DNA from: Streptomyces sp. HUAS YS2
GTDB lineage: Bacteria > Actinomycetota > Actinomycetes > Streptomycetales > Streptomycetaceae
Assembly (NCBI RefSeq): GCF_033343995.1
Contig: NZ_CP137573.1
Span: 5,985,001 to 6,049,000 of the forward strand
DNA: 64,000 nucleotides
Direction of reading: 5' to 3'
In this document: positions 24,048 through 32,741 of the stretch, piece after piece
Layout of the letters: each line of letters starts with the position of its first letter
Numbering within the stretch: position 1 is the stretch's first letter
The notes under the pieces: model-generated
Database searches by the model: none
Seen by the model: only the letters and a program-made list of their open reading frames with translations
What the model was told of the DNA's origin: nothing
Translations under genes and position numbers: made by a program

Positions 24048-25829
24048 TCACGCCAGCTCCACCCGCTCGCCCGCCGGGCCCTCCAGCTCCAGCACCCACA
24101 CCTCGTTCGGGCCCTCCCGCAGCACCGGCCCGGGCACGAACAGCGACTCCTGCGGGCCCACCGACCAGTACCGCCCCAGGCAGAAGCCGTTCACCCACGC
24201 GAACCCGCGGCCCCACCCCGGCAGCGCGAGCGCCGCGTCACCGGCACCCGCGACGTCCAGCACCACCCGGTACAGCCCCGGCCCGCCGCCGACGCCGCCA
24301 CCGGGCCCCGGCCCACGCCCCGGCTCCGGCTCCAGCTCCGCGAACGGCACCTTCCCGACCGCCTCCGCCGTGAACGCGTCGAGCCGCAGCCCCCGCGCCC
24401 GCACCCCGTGCAGGTACTGCCGCTCGTGCCGCAGCCCGCCCGCGATCCCCTTCGGCTCCGCCTGCCGCGGCCCGTAGTTGACCCGGCCCAGCGACTCCAC
24501 CCACAGCTCCACCACCGCGGGCCCGGCCACCGGCTCCGGCAGCACCGCGTCCTCCTCGTCGAGCACCCCCGCCCGGACCCCGTCCACGTACACCACCGCC
24601 CGGTCCCGCAGCCCCGCCACCGCCAGCGCGTACGGCTGCCGCGGCCCCGGCACCTCCACCCGGTAGCGCACCAGGCCCCGGTCCACGCCCAGCTCCTCGA
24701 ACGACAGCGGCAGCGGCGCCACCCGCTCCTCGTCGCCCAGCACCTCCAGCACCTCCGCCGCCGCGGCCCACCCGGCCGGCACCGCCGACACCGGCGCACC
24801 CAGCCGCGCCGGCGGCTCCGGCACCTCGGGCAACGGTCCGTCCGCGTACGCCGCGAGCACCTCGCGGAACCGCCAGAACTTCTCCGTCGGCCGCCCCCGC
24901 TCGTCGATCGGCGCGTCGTAGTCGTACGAGGTCACCGTCGCCCGCAGCGCCCCCTCGTGCAGCTCACCGTCCCGGTTCGCCCCCGCCCAGCCGCCGAAGC
25001 TCGTCCCGCCGTGCGCCATGAAGACGTTCACCGACGCCCCGCACTCCAGGATCTCCCGCAGCGCCCCGGCCGCGTCCGCCGCGTCCCGCACCGCGTGCTC
25101 CGTGCCCCAGTGGTCGAACCAGCCGCACCAGAACTCCATGCACATCAGCGGCCCGCGCGGCTGGTGGCGGCGCAGCGCCGCGAACGCCTCCCGCGCGCCC
25201 GAGCCGAAGTTCGCCGTCGCCAGCACCCCCGGCACCGAACCCCCCGACAGCATGTGGTCCTCTGGCCCGTCCGAGGTGAACAGCGGCACCGTCACCCCGC
25301 ACTGCGCCAGCAGGTCCGCGAGACGCCGCAGATACCCCCGGTCGGTGCCGTAGCTGCCGTACTCGTTCTCCACCTGCACCATCACCACCGGACCGCCCCG
25401 GTCGACCTGCCGCTCCACCACCTGCGGCAGCAGCCGCCGGAACCAGCCCTCCACGGGCCCCACGAACTCCGGATCGTCCGTCCGCACCCGCCGCCCCAGC
25501 GGCCCGGTCAGCCAGTGCGGCAGCCCGCCGTTCTCCCACTCCGCGCAGATGTACGGCCCCGGCCGCACGATCGCCCACAGTCCGGCCCGCTCCACCGCGT
25601 CCAGGAACCTGCCGAGCGCGTCCACGTCCCCGTACCGGCCGGGCTCCGGCTCGTACAGGTTCCACGGCACGTACGTCTCCACGCAGTTGAGCCCCATCGC
25701 GCGGAGCATCCCCAACCGGTGCTCCCACTGGCCCTCGTGCACCCGGAAGTAGTGCAGCGCCCCCGACAGCAACCGCACCGGCCGCCCGTCCAGCAGAAAG
25801 TCCGTGTCACCCACGGCGAACTCGCTCAT
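24048..25829 (-). CDS. GH35 beta-galactosidase, intracellular type
   Basis: 593 aa. The catalytic (beta/alpha)8 domain carries the acid/base glutamate in VQVENEYGSYG (about 151-161) and the nucleophile Glu232 in CMEFWCGWFDHWG; SGALHYFRVHEGQWEHRL near the start and VETYVPWNLYEP are GH35 hallmarks. The C-terminal half has the beta-sandwich domains typical of the family (RGFAWVNGFCLGRYW at the end). No signal peptide, so it would cleave imported beta-galactosides. An AraC regulator is encoded divergently 82 bases away, probably its specific regulator. ATG 25829 is preceded by AAGGTGGGCC. Confidence 0.93.
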   Translation of the reverse strand: MSEFAVGDTDFLLDGRPVRLLSGALHYFRVHEGQWEHRLGMLRAMGLNCVETYVPWNLYEPEPGRYGDVDALGRFLDAVERAGLWAIVRPGPYICAEWENGGLPHWLTGPLGRRVRTDDPEFVGPVEGWFRRLLPQVVERQVDRGGPVVMVQVENEYGSYGTDRGYLRRLADLLAQCGVTVPLFTSDGPEDHMLSGGSVPGVLATANFGSGAREAFAALRRHQPRGPLMCMEFWCGWFDHWGTEHAVRDAADAAGALREILECGASVNVFMAHGGTSFGGWAGANRDGELHEGALRATVTSYDYDAPIDERGRPTEKFWRFREVLAAYADGPLPEVPEPPARLGAPVSAVPAGWAAAAEVLEVLGDEERVAPLPLSFEELGVDRGLVRYRVEVPGPRQPYALAVAGLRDRAVVYVDGVRAGVLDEEDAVLPEPVAGPAVVELWVESLGRVNYGPRQAEPKGIAGGLRHERQYLHGVRARGLRLDAFTAEAVGKVPFAELEPEPGRGPGPGGGVGGGPGLYRVVLDVAGAGDAALALPGWGRGFAWVNGFCLGRYWSVGPQESLFVPGPVLREGPNEVWVLELEGPAGERVELA

Positions 25830-25911
25830 GGGCCCACCTTCACCCTCTGGCGAAGGACGGGTCCATGGACAAAGATCGTCGCTGTTTGGACGTACGAGGA
25901 GGCGGCGCCGG

Positions 25912-26790
25912 ATGTACCACACCTGGATGCGTTACTTCACGCCCAGCCCGGTCCACCACCGCCTCGGCCTGGTCTGCCTCGGCGTCGGCCTCCAGCACGG
26001 CGCCCTGCCCACCGTCGGCCCGCGCACCCTCGACCACCACGTCGCCGTCGTCGTCAGCGCCGGCAGCGGCTGGTACCGCGGCCCCGACGGCCGGCGCACC
26101 ACCGTCACCGCCCCCGCGCTGATCTGGCTCACCCCCGGCGTCCCGCACCACTACTCCGCCGACCCCGGCGCCGGCTGGGACGAGGCCTTCGTCGACTTCG
26201 CCGGACCGGCCACCACCACCTACACCGAACTCGGCTACATCGAACCCGACCGCCCCGTCGTCCCCCTCTCCGACGCCGCCGGCGCACGCAGCGCCATCGG
26301 CCGGATCGCCAGGGCCGCCCGGCGCGGCAACCCGCTCCTGGAGGTCGAGACCGGCGCCGCCGTCCACGAACTCCTCGTCGCGCTGCGCCGCGCCCGCGCC
26401 GACACCAACGCCGAGGGCGACCCCGTCCTCACCGCCCTCGCCCGCGACGCCTTCCAGTCCCTGTCCGTCGCCGAACACGCCGCCCGGCACGGCATGACCC
26501 CCGCCGAGCTGCGCACCGCCGTCCGGCGCGCCGCCGGCTGTAGCCCCAAGGACTACCTGCTGACCATCCGGCTCGGCCGCGCCAAGGAACTCCTCGCCGC
26601 CACCGAACTGCCCGTCGCCGCCGTCGCCCGCCGGGTCGGCTACGACGACCCGGCGTACTTCTCCCGGCTGTTCACCCGAAGAGTGGGCACCGCGCCCGTC
26701 CGCTTCCGTGAGCAGCAGGGACGCGCCGTGCCCGGCGGCTGGAGCGACCGGATCCCGGATCCCGAACACCCTCCGACGATCGCCGGATGA
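25912..26790 (+). CDS. AraC family regulator, probably of the GH35 gene
   Basis: 292 aa. An N-terminal cupin-like sugar-binding part (HHVAVVVSAGSGWYRGPDG, LIWLTPGVPHHYSADP) and a C-terminal double HTH (FQSLSVAEHAARHGMTPAELR, then AVARRVGYDDPAYFSRLFTRRVGTAPVRFR). ATG 25912 has GAGGAGG 9 bases before it; a second in-frame ATG follows at 25924. It is divergent from the beta-galactosidase, the usual place for an inducer-dependent activator. Its stop overlaps a possible upstream start of the chorismate mutase gene. Confidence 0.9.
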   Translation: MYHTWMRYFTPSPVHHRLGLVCLGVGLQHGALPTVGPRTLDHHVAVVVSAGSGWYRGPDGRRTTVTAPALIWLTPGVPHHYSADPGAGWDEAFVDFAGPATTTYTELGYIEPDRPVVPLSDAAGARSAIGRIARAARRGNPLLEVETGAAVHELLVALRRARADTNAEGDPVLTALARDAFQSLSVAEHAARHGMTPAELRTAVRRAAGCSPKDYLLTIRLGRAKELLAATELPVAAVARRVGYDDPAYFSRLFTRRVGTAPVRFREQQGRAVPGGWSDRIPDPEHPPTIAG

Positions 26791-26796
26791 TCGGGC

Positions 26797-26802
26797 TAGG
26801 CT
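26797..26802 (+). promoter_or_regulatory. -10 box for chorismate mutase, probably leaderless
   Basis: TAGGCT ends 8 bases before ATG 26811, with no ribosome site between. It would give the chorismate mutase/asparaginase pair its own promoter inside the end of the AraC transcript. Confidence 0.45.
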
Positions 26803-26810
26803 CGCTGCCC

Positions 26811-27146
26811 ATGAGCGACATCGACGAATCCGTACGGGCCGAGCTGACCCGGCTGCGCGAGAGCATCGACAACATCGACGCGGCGGTCGTCCACATGCTC
26901 GCCGAGCGCTTCAAGTGCACGCAGCAGGTTGGCGTCCTCAAGGCCCAGCACCAGCTGCCGCCGGCCGACCCGGCGCGCGAGGCCCGGCAGATCACCCGGC
27001 TGCGGGAGCTCGCCGAGAGCGCCAAGCTCGACCCGGCGTTCGCGGAGAAGCTGCTGAACTTCATCATCGCCGAGGTCATCCGGCACCACGAGACCATCGC
27101 CGACACGGCGGAGGCATCCGCCGCCGGCACGGAGGGAACACGCTGA
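26811..27146 (+). CDS. Chorismate mutase, AroQ class
   Basis: 111 aa, all-helical AroQ type. RLRESIDNIDAAVVHMLAERF is the first helix with the catalytic arginine, then KAQHQLPPADPAREARQI and FIIAEVIRHHE. It converts chorismate to prephenate for Phe/Tyr synthesis, and it lacks any signal peptide, so it is the cytoplasmic housekeeping type. ATG 26811 is preferred because the conserved part begins there and a leaderless -10 precedes it; an ATG at 26787 overlapping the AraC stop is possible. Its stop overlaps the asparaginase ATG by one base. Confidence 0.9.
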   Translation: MSDIDESVRAELTRLRESIDNIDAAVVHMLAERFKCTQQVGVLKAQHQLPPADPAREARQITRLRELAESAKLDPAFAEKLLNFIIAEVIRHHETIADTAEASAAGTEGTR

Positions 27147-28126
27147 TGGGACGCGTCACCGTCTTCACGCTCGGGGGGACCATCTCGGCACTGGGCGGTG
27201 ACGCGAGCCGGCTGACCGGCGCCGAGGTCGTCGGCGGCGCCGGCGTCGACGTCGACGTCCGCGACTTCCGCCGCCTGCCCAGCTCGTCGCTGACCCTGGC
27301 GGACCTGCACGCACTGGCCGACGAGGTACGGGCGACGGTCGCCGCCGGATCGGGCGTCGTCGTGGTCCAGGGCACCGACACCCTGGAGGAGACCGCCTTC
27401 CTCCTCGACCTCCTGTGCGAGACGCGCGAGCCGATCGCGGTCACCGGCGCGATGCGCCGCCCCGACCTGCCCGGCGCGGACGGCCCCGCCAACATCGCCG
27501 CCGCGGTCGCGGTCGCCGCGGACCCGCGCTGCCGCGACCTCGGCGTACTCGTCGTCCTCGCCGACGAGATCCACGCAGCCCGGCACGTCCGCAAGACCCA
27601 CACCACCTCCGTGGCCACCTTCGCCTCGCCCGGTGCCGGCCCCCTCGGACACGTCGTCGAGGGCGTCCCACGGCTTTTGCTGCGGCCCGCCGCCCCGGCC
27701 ACGACCCGCCCGCTGACCCTCGACCCGGACGTACGGGTCGCCCTGGTCACCCTGTCCCTCGGCGACCGCGGCGAACTCCTCGACGCCGTCGACGACCGCT
27801 TCGACGGCCTCGTCGTCGCCGCCTTCGGCGCCGGCCACGTCCCGACCTGGCTCGTCGAGCCGCTGGAGGCACTCGCCACCCGCATCCCCGTCGTCCTGGC
27901 CTCCCGCACCGGAGCCGGCGCGACGCTCTCCCAGACCTACCGCGGCCCCGGCTCCGAGTACGACATGCTCCACCGCGGCCTCGTCCCGGCCGGCCCCCTC
28001 GACCCGGCCAAAGCCCGGCTGCTCCTCCAGGCGCTGCTCTCCAGCGGCGCCAAGGGACCCGCCGGCTACGACCGCCCCGGCATCACCGCCGCCTTCACCC
28101 ACCTCACGGGCACGGGCCTTGCCTGA
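27146..28126 (+). CDS. L-asparaginase (type I/II fold)
   Basis: 326 aa. First active-site threonine 12 in TLGGTIS and second in VVVQGTDTLEETAF (Thr77-Asp78); the TGAMRRPDLPGADGPANI stretch is the conserved third block. It hydrolyses asparagine to aspartate and ammonia; no signal peptide is seen, so it is cytoplasmic. TGATG coupling to the chorismate mutase gene, with AACACGC before the ATG and GGAGGG 8-12 bases away. The pairing with chorismate mutase is probably a transcriptional convenience. Confidence 0.9.
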   Translation: MGRVTVFTLGGTISALGGDASRLTGAEVVGGAGVDVDVRDFRRLPSSSLTLADLHALADEVRATVAAGSGVVVVQGTDTLEETAFLLDLLCETREPIAVTGAMRRPDLPGADGPANIAAAVAVAADPRCRDLGVLVVLADEIHAARHVRKTHTTSVATFASPGAGPLGHVVEGVPRLLLRPAAPATTRPLTLDPDVRVALVTLSLGDRGELLDAVDDRFDGLVVAAFGAGHVPTWLVEPLEALATRIPVVLASRTGAGATLSQTYRGPGSEYDMLHRGLVPAGPLDPAKARLLLQALLSSGAKGPAGYDRPGITAAFTHLTGTGLA

Positions 28127-28281
28127 GCGCCTGACCGCGCCTCGGCCCGGGGGCGCGCGGCGCGACGACAGGGCGCGCGGACACCACCGGACGGGCGCCC
28201 GGACGCCGCACGCCCGCTCGCCCACAGCGGAACGCCCGCCGCCCCCTGCCCCGCCCGCCACCCATCAGGCAGCATGGGCCC

Positions 28282-30777
28282 ATGTCCGTACTGACGCGCG
28301 ACGAAGCGCAGACCCGTGCCCAGCTCCTCGACGTCCACCACTACGCCGTGGAGCTCGACCTCACCACCGGAGACGACACCTTCGACTCCACCACCCTGAT
28401 CCGGTTCAGCGCCCGCACCCCCGGGGACACCTTCGTCGAGCTGAAGCCGGTCACCCTGCGCTCCGCCACCCTCGACGGCACCCCGCTCGACCCCGAGGCC
28501 CTGACGGAGAACCGGCTGCCCCTCACCGGGCTCACCGAGGGCGAGCACGAACTGCGGATCGACGCGTCGATGCGGTACTCCCGCACCGGCGAGGGCATGC
28601 ACCGCTTCACGGACCCCACCGACGGCGAGACCTACGTCTACACCCAGCTGTTCATGGAGGACGTGCAGCGCGTCTTCGCCGCCTTCGACCAGCCCGACCT
28701 CAAGGCCGTCTTCGAGCTGACCGTCACGGCGCCCGACGGCTGGACCGTCCTCGCCAACAGCATCACCGAGCAGCAGGACGACGGCCGCTGGAAGGCCGCA
28801 CCCACCCCGCTGCTCTCCACCTACTTCGTCGCCGTCGCCGCCGGCCCCTGGCACTCGGTGCGCACCGAACACGCCGGCCTGCCCTTCGGCATCCACTGCC
28901 GCCGCTCCCTCGCCCCGTACCTCGACGCGGACGCCGACGAGATCTTCGACGTCACCAAGGCGTGCTACGACCGCTACCACGAGAAGTTCGAGGAGCCGTA
29001 CCCCTTCGACTCCTACGACCAGGCATTCGTGCCCGAGTTCAACGCCGGCGCCATGGAGAACCCCGGCCTGGTCACCTTCCGCGACGAATTCGTGTACCGC
29101 TCCGCCGTCACCGTCACCGAACGACAGACCCGCGCCATGGTCATCGCCCACGAGATGGCCCACATGTGGTTCGGCGACCTGGTCACCCTGCGCTGGTGGG
29201 ACGACATCTGGCTGAACGAGTCCTTCGCCGAGTACATGGGCTTCCAGACCGTCAACGAAGCCTGCTCCGACCGCTTCCCCGACACCTGGGTCGACTTCGG
29301 CGTCACCCGCAAGGCCTGGGGCTACGACGCCGACCAGCGCCCCTCCACCCACCCCGTCGCCCCCGACCCCGAGGCCGTCCCCGACACCGCCTCCGCGCTC
29401 CTCAACTTCGACGGCATCTCCTACGCCAAGGGCGCCTCCGCGCTGCGCCAGCTGGTCGCCTGGATGGGGGAGAAGGACTTCCTCGCAGGCATCAACACCC
29501 ACTTCAAGCGCCACAAGTTCGGCAACGCCACCCTCGCCGACTTCATCGACAGCCTCGCCTCCGCCACCGACCGCGACGTCCACGGCTGGGCCGAGCAGTG
29601 GCTGCGCACGACGGGCGTGGACCGGCTGCGGCCCGTCGTCGGGGACGGCGACGAGAAGAAGTACTGGCACCTCACCGTCGACCAGGACGGCGACCGCCCG
29701 CACCGCATCGCGGTCGGCGCGTACGACCGCGACGGCAGCCGGCTCGTCCTGCGCGAACAGTTCGAGATCGACGTCCCGCAGGGCGACTCCGTCGCCGTAC
29801 GCGCCGGACGCCGCCCCGACCTCGTCGTCCTCAACGAAGGCGACCTCACGTACGCCAAGGTCCGCTTCGACGAGACGTCCGAGGAGGCGGCCCTGCGCGG
29901 CCTCTCCCGCATCCCCGACGGCCTCACCCGCGCCGTCGTCTGGAACACCCTGCGCGACATGGTCCGCGACGGCGAACTCGAGCCCGCCGCCTACCTGGAG
30001 ACCGCCCTCGCCCACCTGCCCGAGGAGACCGAACTCGCCGTCGTCCAGGGCGTCCTGGGCTTCGCCCGCACCCAGGTCGCCGACCGCTACACCGCCCCCG
30101 AGGACCGTCCCGCCGCACTCGCCACGATCACCGAGATCGCCCGCGACCTGCTGCGCCGCACCGAGGACGGCGACTCCCCGGGCCTGCGCCTGACGGCCGT
30201 CCGCACCTTCATCGACAGCGCCACCACCCCCGACAAGATCGCCTCCTGGCTCGACGAGGGCACCGTCCACGGCGGCCCGGAACTCGACCCCGAACTCCGC
30301 TGGCGCATCCTCGCCAGGCTCGCCGTCCTCGGCGCGACCGACGAGGCCGCCATCGAGGCCGAACTCGCCCGCGACCCCTCCGCCTCCGGCCAGGAGGGCG
30401 CGGCCCGCTGCCGCGCCGCCCTGCCGACGGCCGAGGCCAAGGCGGCGGCCTGGTCGGCGATGTTCGAGACGGACGACCTCTCGAACTACCTCTTCACCGC
30501 CACCGCCCAGGGCTTCTGGCAGCCGGAACAGTCCACCCTCGTCCAGGACTACGTCCCCCGCTTCTACGCGGACGCCCCCGCGATGGCCGCCCGCCGCAGC
30601 CCCGCCATGGCCGAAGCCGCCGGCCGCTACGCCTTCCCCGCGTACGCGATCGACGCGCACTCCCTGGCGACGGGCCAGGAGCACCTGACCGACCCGGACC
30701 TCACCCCGGCCCTCCACCGCAAGCTCGTCGACCAGCTCGACGACCTGGCAAGGGCACTGCGGGTCCGCGAGGCCTGA
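28282..30777 (+). CDS. pepN: Aminopeptidase N (M1 family)
   Basis: 831 aa. Exopeptidase motif GAMENPG at 256-262 and zinc site HEMAH (290-294) with the third ligand Glu313 in LNESFAEY, exactly the M1 spacing. The C-terminal helical ERAP1-like domain is complete. It removes N-terminal residues from peptides in the cytoplasm. It is a single gene with its own short upstream region; CAGCAT 6 bases before ATG 28282 may be a leaderless -10. Convergent with the Hint/toxin-like gene, with a terminator between. Confidence 0.95.
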   Translation: MSVLTRDEAQTRAQLLDVHHYAVELDLTTGDDTFDSTTLIRFSARTPGDTFVELKPVTLRSATLDGTPLDPEALTENRLPLTGLTEGEHELRIDASMRYSRTGEGMHRFTDPTDGETYVYTQLFMEDVQRVFAAFDQPDLKAVFELTVTAPDGWTVLANSITEQQDDGRWKAAPTPLLSTYFVAVAAGPWHSVRTEHAGLPFGIHCRRSLAPYLDADADEIFDVTKACYDRYHEKFEEPYPFDSYDQAFVPEFNAGAMENPGLVTFRDEFVYRSAVTVTERQTRAMVIAHEMAHMWFGDLVTLRWWDDIWLNESFAEYMGFQTVNEACSDRFPDTWVDFGVTRKAWGYDADQRPSTHPVAPDPEAVPDTASALLNFDGISYAKGASALRQLVAWMGEKDFLAGINTHFKRHKFGNATLADFIDSLASATDRDVHGWAEQWLRTTGVDRLRPVVGDGDEKKYWHLTVDQDGDRPHRIAVGAYDRDGSRLVLREQFEIDVPQGDSVAVRAGRRPDLVVLNEGDLTYAKVRFDETSEEAALRGLSRIPDGLTRAVVWNTLRDMVRDGELEPAAYLETALAHLPEETELAVVQGVLGFARTQVADRYTAPEDRPAALATITEIARDLLRRTEDGDSPGLRLTAVRTFIDSATTPDKIASWLDEGTVHGGPELDPELRWRILARLAVLGATDEAAIEAELARDPSASGQEGAARCRAALPTAEAKAAAWSAMFETDDLSNYLFTATAQGFWQPEQSTLVQDYVPRFYADAPAMAARRSPAMAEAAGRYAFPAYAIDAHSLATGQEHLTDPDLTPALHRKLVDQLDDLARALRVREA

Positions 30778-30790
30778 GCACGTACCGTCC

Positions 30791-30823
30791 AGGGACCGGC
30801 CGACGCCGCGTCGGCCGGTCCCT
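30791..30823. terminator. Bidirectional terminator between pepN and the Hint protein
   Basis: Perfect 14-base stem, AGGGACCGGCCGAC-gccgc-GTCGGCCGGTCCCT, ending 5 bases from the stop of the minus-strand gene and 13 bases past pepN. Confidence 0.88.
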
Positions 30824-30828
30824 GCAGG

Positions 30829-32559
30829 TCAGCGGCCTGGTCGCCCCGGATAGTATTTCCAGGAGTCTCCGATGTCCCAACCATGTCGCCGGAAGGCGGC
30901 ACGTGTGATGTCCTCCAGCGGAGTGAACCCCGGGAGGTCCTTCGGGGCATAGTGGCCGGAGAAATTGTCGACCTCGATGATCCTGCCGCTTGTATCGACA
31001 ACGAATCGCCCTGCCATGATCACCCCTTGATTCTCACCCAGGGACACGTGTCCGGCAGTGGGGTTGAGGGCCTTCATCACTTCGTCGTGTATGGCGCGCA
31101 CGGAACCGTCCGGGCGAACGATGAAGGTGTAATAGCCCGGCGCAAGGCGTGACCCTGGCGGAATCCCCGCATCTGCCGGAAGAGGTCCCTGGAAATCGTG
31201 CGAGACGTCCTCACGGTACGGCTCCCAGACCTTGTCCTCGCAATTGTTGTTGTGAACGAGAACGGGCGTGGCCCCCGCCAGCACGTAGTACGTGTGGATC
31301 TCGTCCACCGTGAGGTCGTACGTCGTCTGCCGCTGCGTGTAGTGGCGGACCGCCGTCACCGGCACGGTCCGGCCCTCCGGCGTACGCAGCCCGGCGCCGG
31401 CCACGATGTCGCCGGCGTCCGCCCAGCGGCGCAGGTCGGTGAGCCAGAACGGGTGCGTGTCGGTGGCGGTCAACTGCTGCGTGCGGCCGCCCGAGAGGAC
31501 GGTCAGGACGGTGAAGTGCTTGTCGTCCGTGGTCCTGATGGTCCGCGTGACCGGGCGTACCGCGGTACGGCCCGTCAGGGGGTTGGTGGCGACCACGCGG
31601 TCGCCGAGGCGCACGCTCTCGATGGGACGGCGGCTGCCGTCACCGAACAGCACCGGTGTGCGGGCCAGGAAGCTGTGGGGCTGCGGGCACTTCTCCGGCT
31701 CTTCCTCCTCCTCGTCCGGCTTCTTCGGCGGCTTCTTCGGGTCCTCGGGCTTCGGCTTGGCCGCGTTCTCGGCGTCGAGCTTCGCCTTCGCGGTGTTGAA
31801 GGTGTCCTCGGCGTTCTTGACCTTGCCGCGCGCGTCGATGGCGCTGCCGATCCTGCCCTTCAGGTCCCAGGCCAGCCCCACGACCTTCTTGATCTTGCCC
31901 GCGGCCTTCTCCCAGTCCCACGGCTTCCAGTACTTCTTCGCGAACTTCCCCGCCGCGCCGCCGCCGATCAGACCGGTCAGCACATCGAGGGCGGCCTGCC
32001 CGCAGGTCGCGAGGTCCATCGTCATGACGCACTCGAAGGGGTTCTTCAGCCCCAGCTCGTCCGCGAGGATCTCGGCGAGCTCCTTGGCGATCGCCTTCGC
32101 CTTCTCGTCGCTGGTGCGCTGCTCGGTCCTGGCGAGGTCCAGCGCCTGCTGCGCCGCCTCGAAGTCGAGCTGGGCCTGCGTCTTCGCCGGCGGCGCCGGA
32201 GGCTCGGCGGGCGGTGGCGCGTCGCCGTCCGGGGCATCACCCGCGGCCGGGGCCCCTTCCTGAGCCACCGGCCCCCCGTCGAGGTCACCGCTCTCGCAGC
32301 TGCCGCCGAACAGGCACGAGACCTGAGTGACGAACTTGTCGGCGAGGGCCGGTCCGACCCCGGTCGCCACCAGCGAGCCGATGATCGCGGCGACGACCAT
32401 GATCAGCGCCACGTACTCCAACGCGCCCTGACCCGACTGACCATGACCCCCGCGATGGGCCCGAAGGCCCAACAGCCGGGCCCGTGTGCGCGGAACACTC
32501 CGAATGCTCGACAGGCCTGTGCGCACTGACCGGGCCTGACAGCTGCGTCTTATGGGCAT
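30829..32559 (-). CDS. Polymorphic-toxin-like protein: class III prepilin signal, Hint domain, variable C-terminal tip
   Basis: 576 aa. Residues 40-75 (GQSGQGALEYVALIMVVAAI, hydrophobic to ADKF) look like a Flp/TadE prepilin segment, with a likely cut after Gly43 and Glu at +5. A Pro/Ala linker, a charged helical part (125-290, ending KKPDEEEEEPEK) and a Hint domain follow: Cys291 with HSFLARTPVLFGDGS, TATDTHPFWL at 364-373, and VLVHN at 433-437. Cleavage after Asn437 would free residues 438-576. That tip (SGHYAPKDLPGF near 534-545) is of unknown type and lower GC. No immunity gene lies downstream. ATG 32559 has no strong ribosome site; a TTG at 32568 is an alternative. Toxin activity is inferred from architecture only. 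Confidence 0.8.
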   Translation of the reverse strand: MPIRRSCQARSVRTGLSSIRSVPRTRARLLGLRAHRGGHGQSGQGALEYVALIMVVAAIIGSLVATGVGPALADKFVTQVSCLFGGSCESGDLDGGPVAQEGAPAAGDAPDGDAPPPAEPPAPPAKTQAQLDFEAAQQALDLARTEQRTSDEKAKAIAKELAEILADELGLKNPFECVMTMDLATCGQAALDVLTGLIGGGAAGKFAKKYWKPWDWEKAAGKIKKVVGLAWDLKGRIGSAIDARGKVKNAEDTFNTAKAKLDAENAAKPKPEDPKKPPKKPDEEEEEPEKCPQPHSFLARTPVLFGDGSRRPIESVRLGDRVVATNPLTGRTAVRPVTRTIRTTDDKHFTVLTVLSGGRTQQLTATDTHPFWLTDLRRWADAGDIVAGAGLRTPEGRTVPVTAVRHYTQRQTTYDLTVDEIHTYYVLAGATPVLVHNNNCEDKVWEPYREDVSHDFQGPLPADAGIPPGSRLAPGYYTFIVRPDGSVRAIHDEVMKALNPTAGHVSLGENQGVIMAGRFVVDTSGRIIEVDNFSGHYAPKDLPGFTPLEDITRAAFRRHGWDIGDSWKYYPGRPGR

Positions 32560-32741
32560 GTCACTCAAAGTAGTGACGGATCGTCAGATCGGCATGAGCC
32601 CGGAGACCCACCCCAGGGCCCAAACACGACAAGGCCCCCCGCGACCACGGACCCCGCACCCTGGCAAGACCCTGTCCCCCGTTCGGGTTACGTGATCGCG
32701 GTCACCGGACACGCCCCGCACAGCCCGGCACCCTGTCGTCC

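Noticed and set aside
23172..26543. A 1123-codon plus-strand frame
   Set aside because: It overlaps sprT, the GH35 gene and the AraC gene in other frames, and its translation is low-complexity Arg/His/Pro; a GC-bias shadow.
28066..30717. An 883-codon minus-strand frame opposite pepN
   Set aside because: Gly/Val/Glu/Asp-rich antisense translation of a clear aminopeptidase N gene.
30780..30828. An immunity gene after the Hint protein
   Set aside because: Only about 50 bases separate the two convergent genes and they are filled by a terminator hairpin.
32580..32741. Iron box (DmdR/IdeR) for the decarboxylase/hydroxylase pair
   Set aside because: No sequence close to TTAGGTTAGGCTCACCTAA is present; only a short GTGATCGCGGTCAC palindrome.
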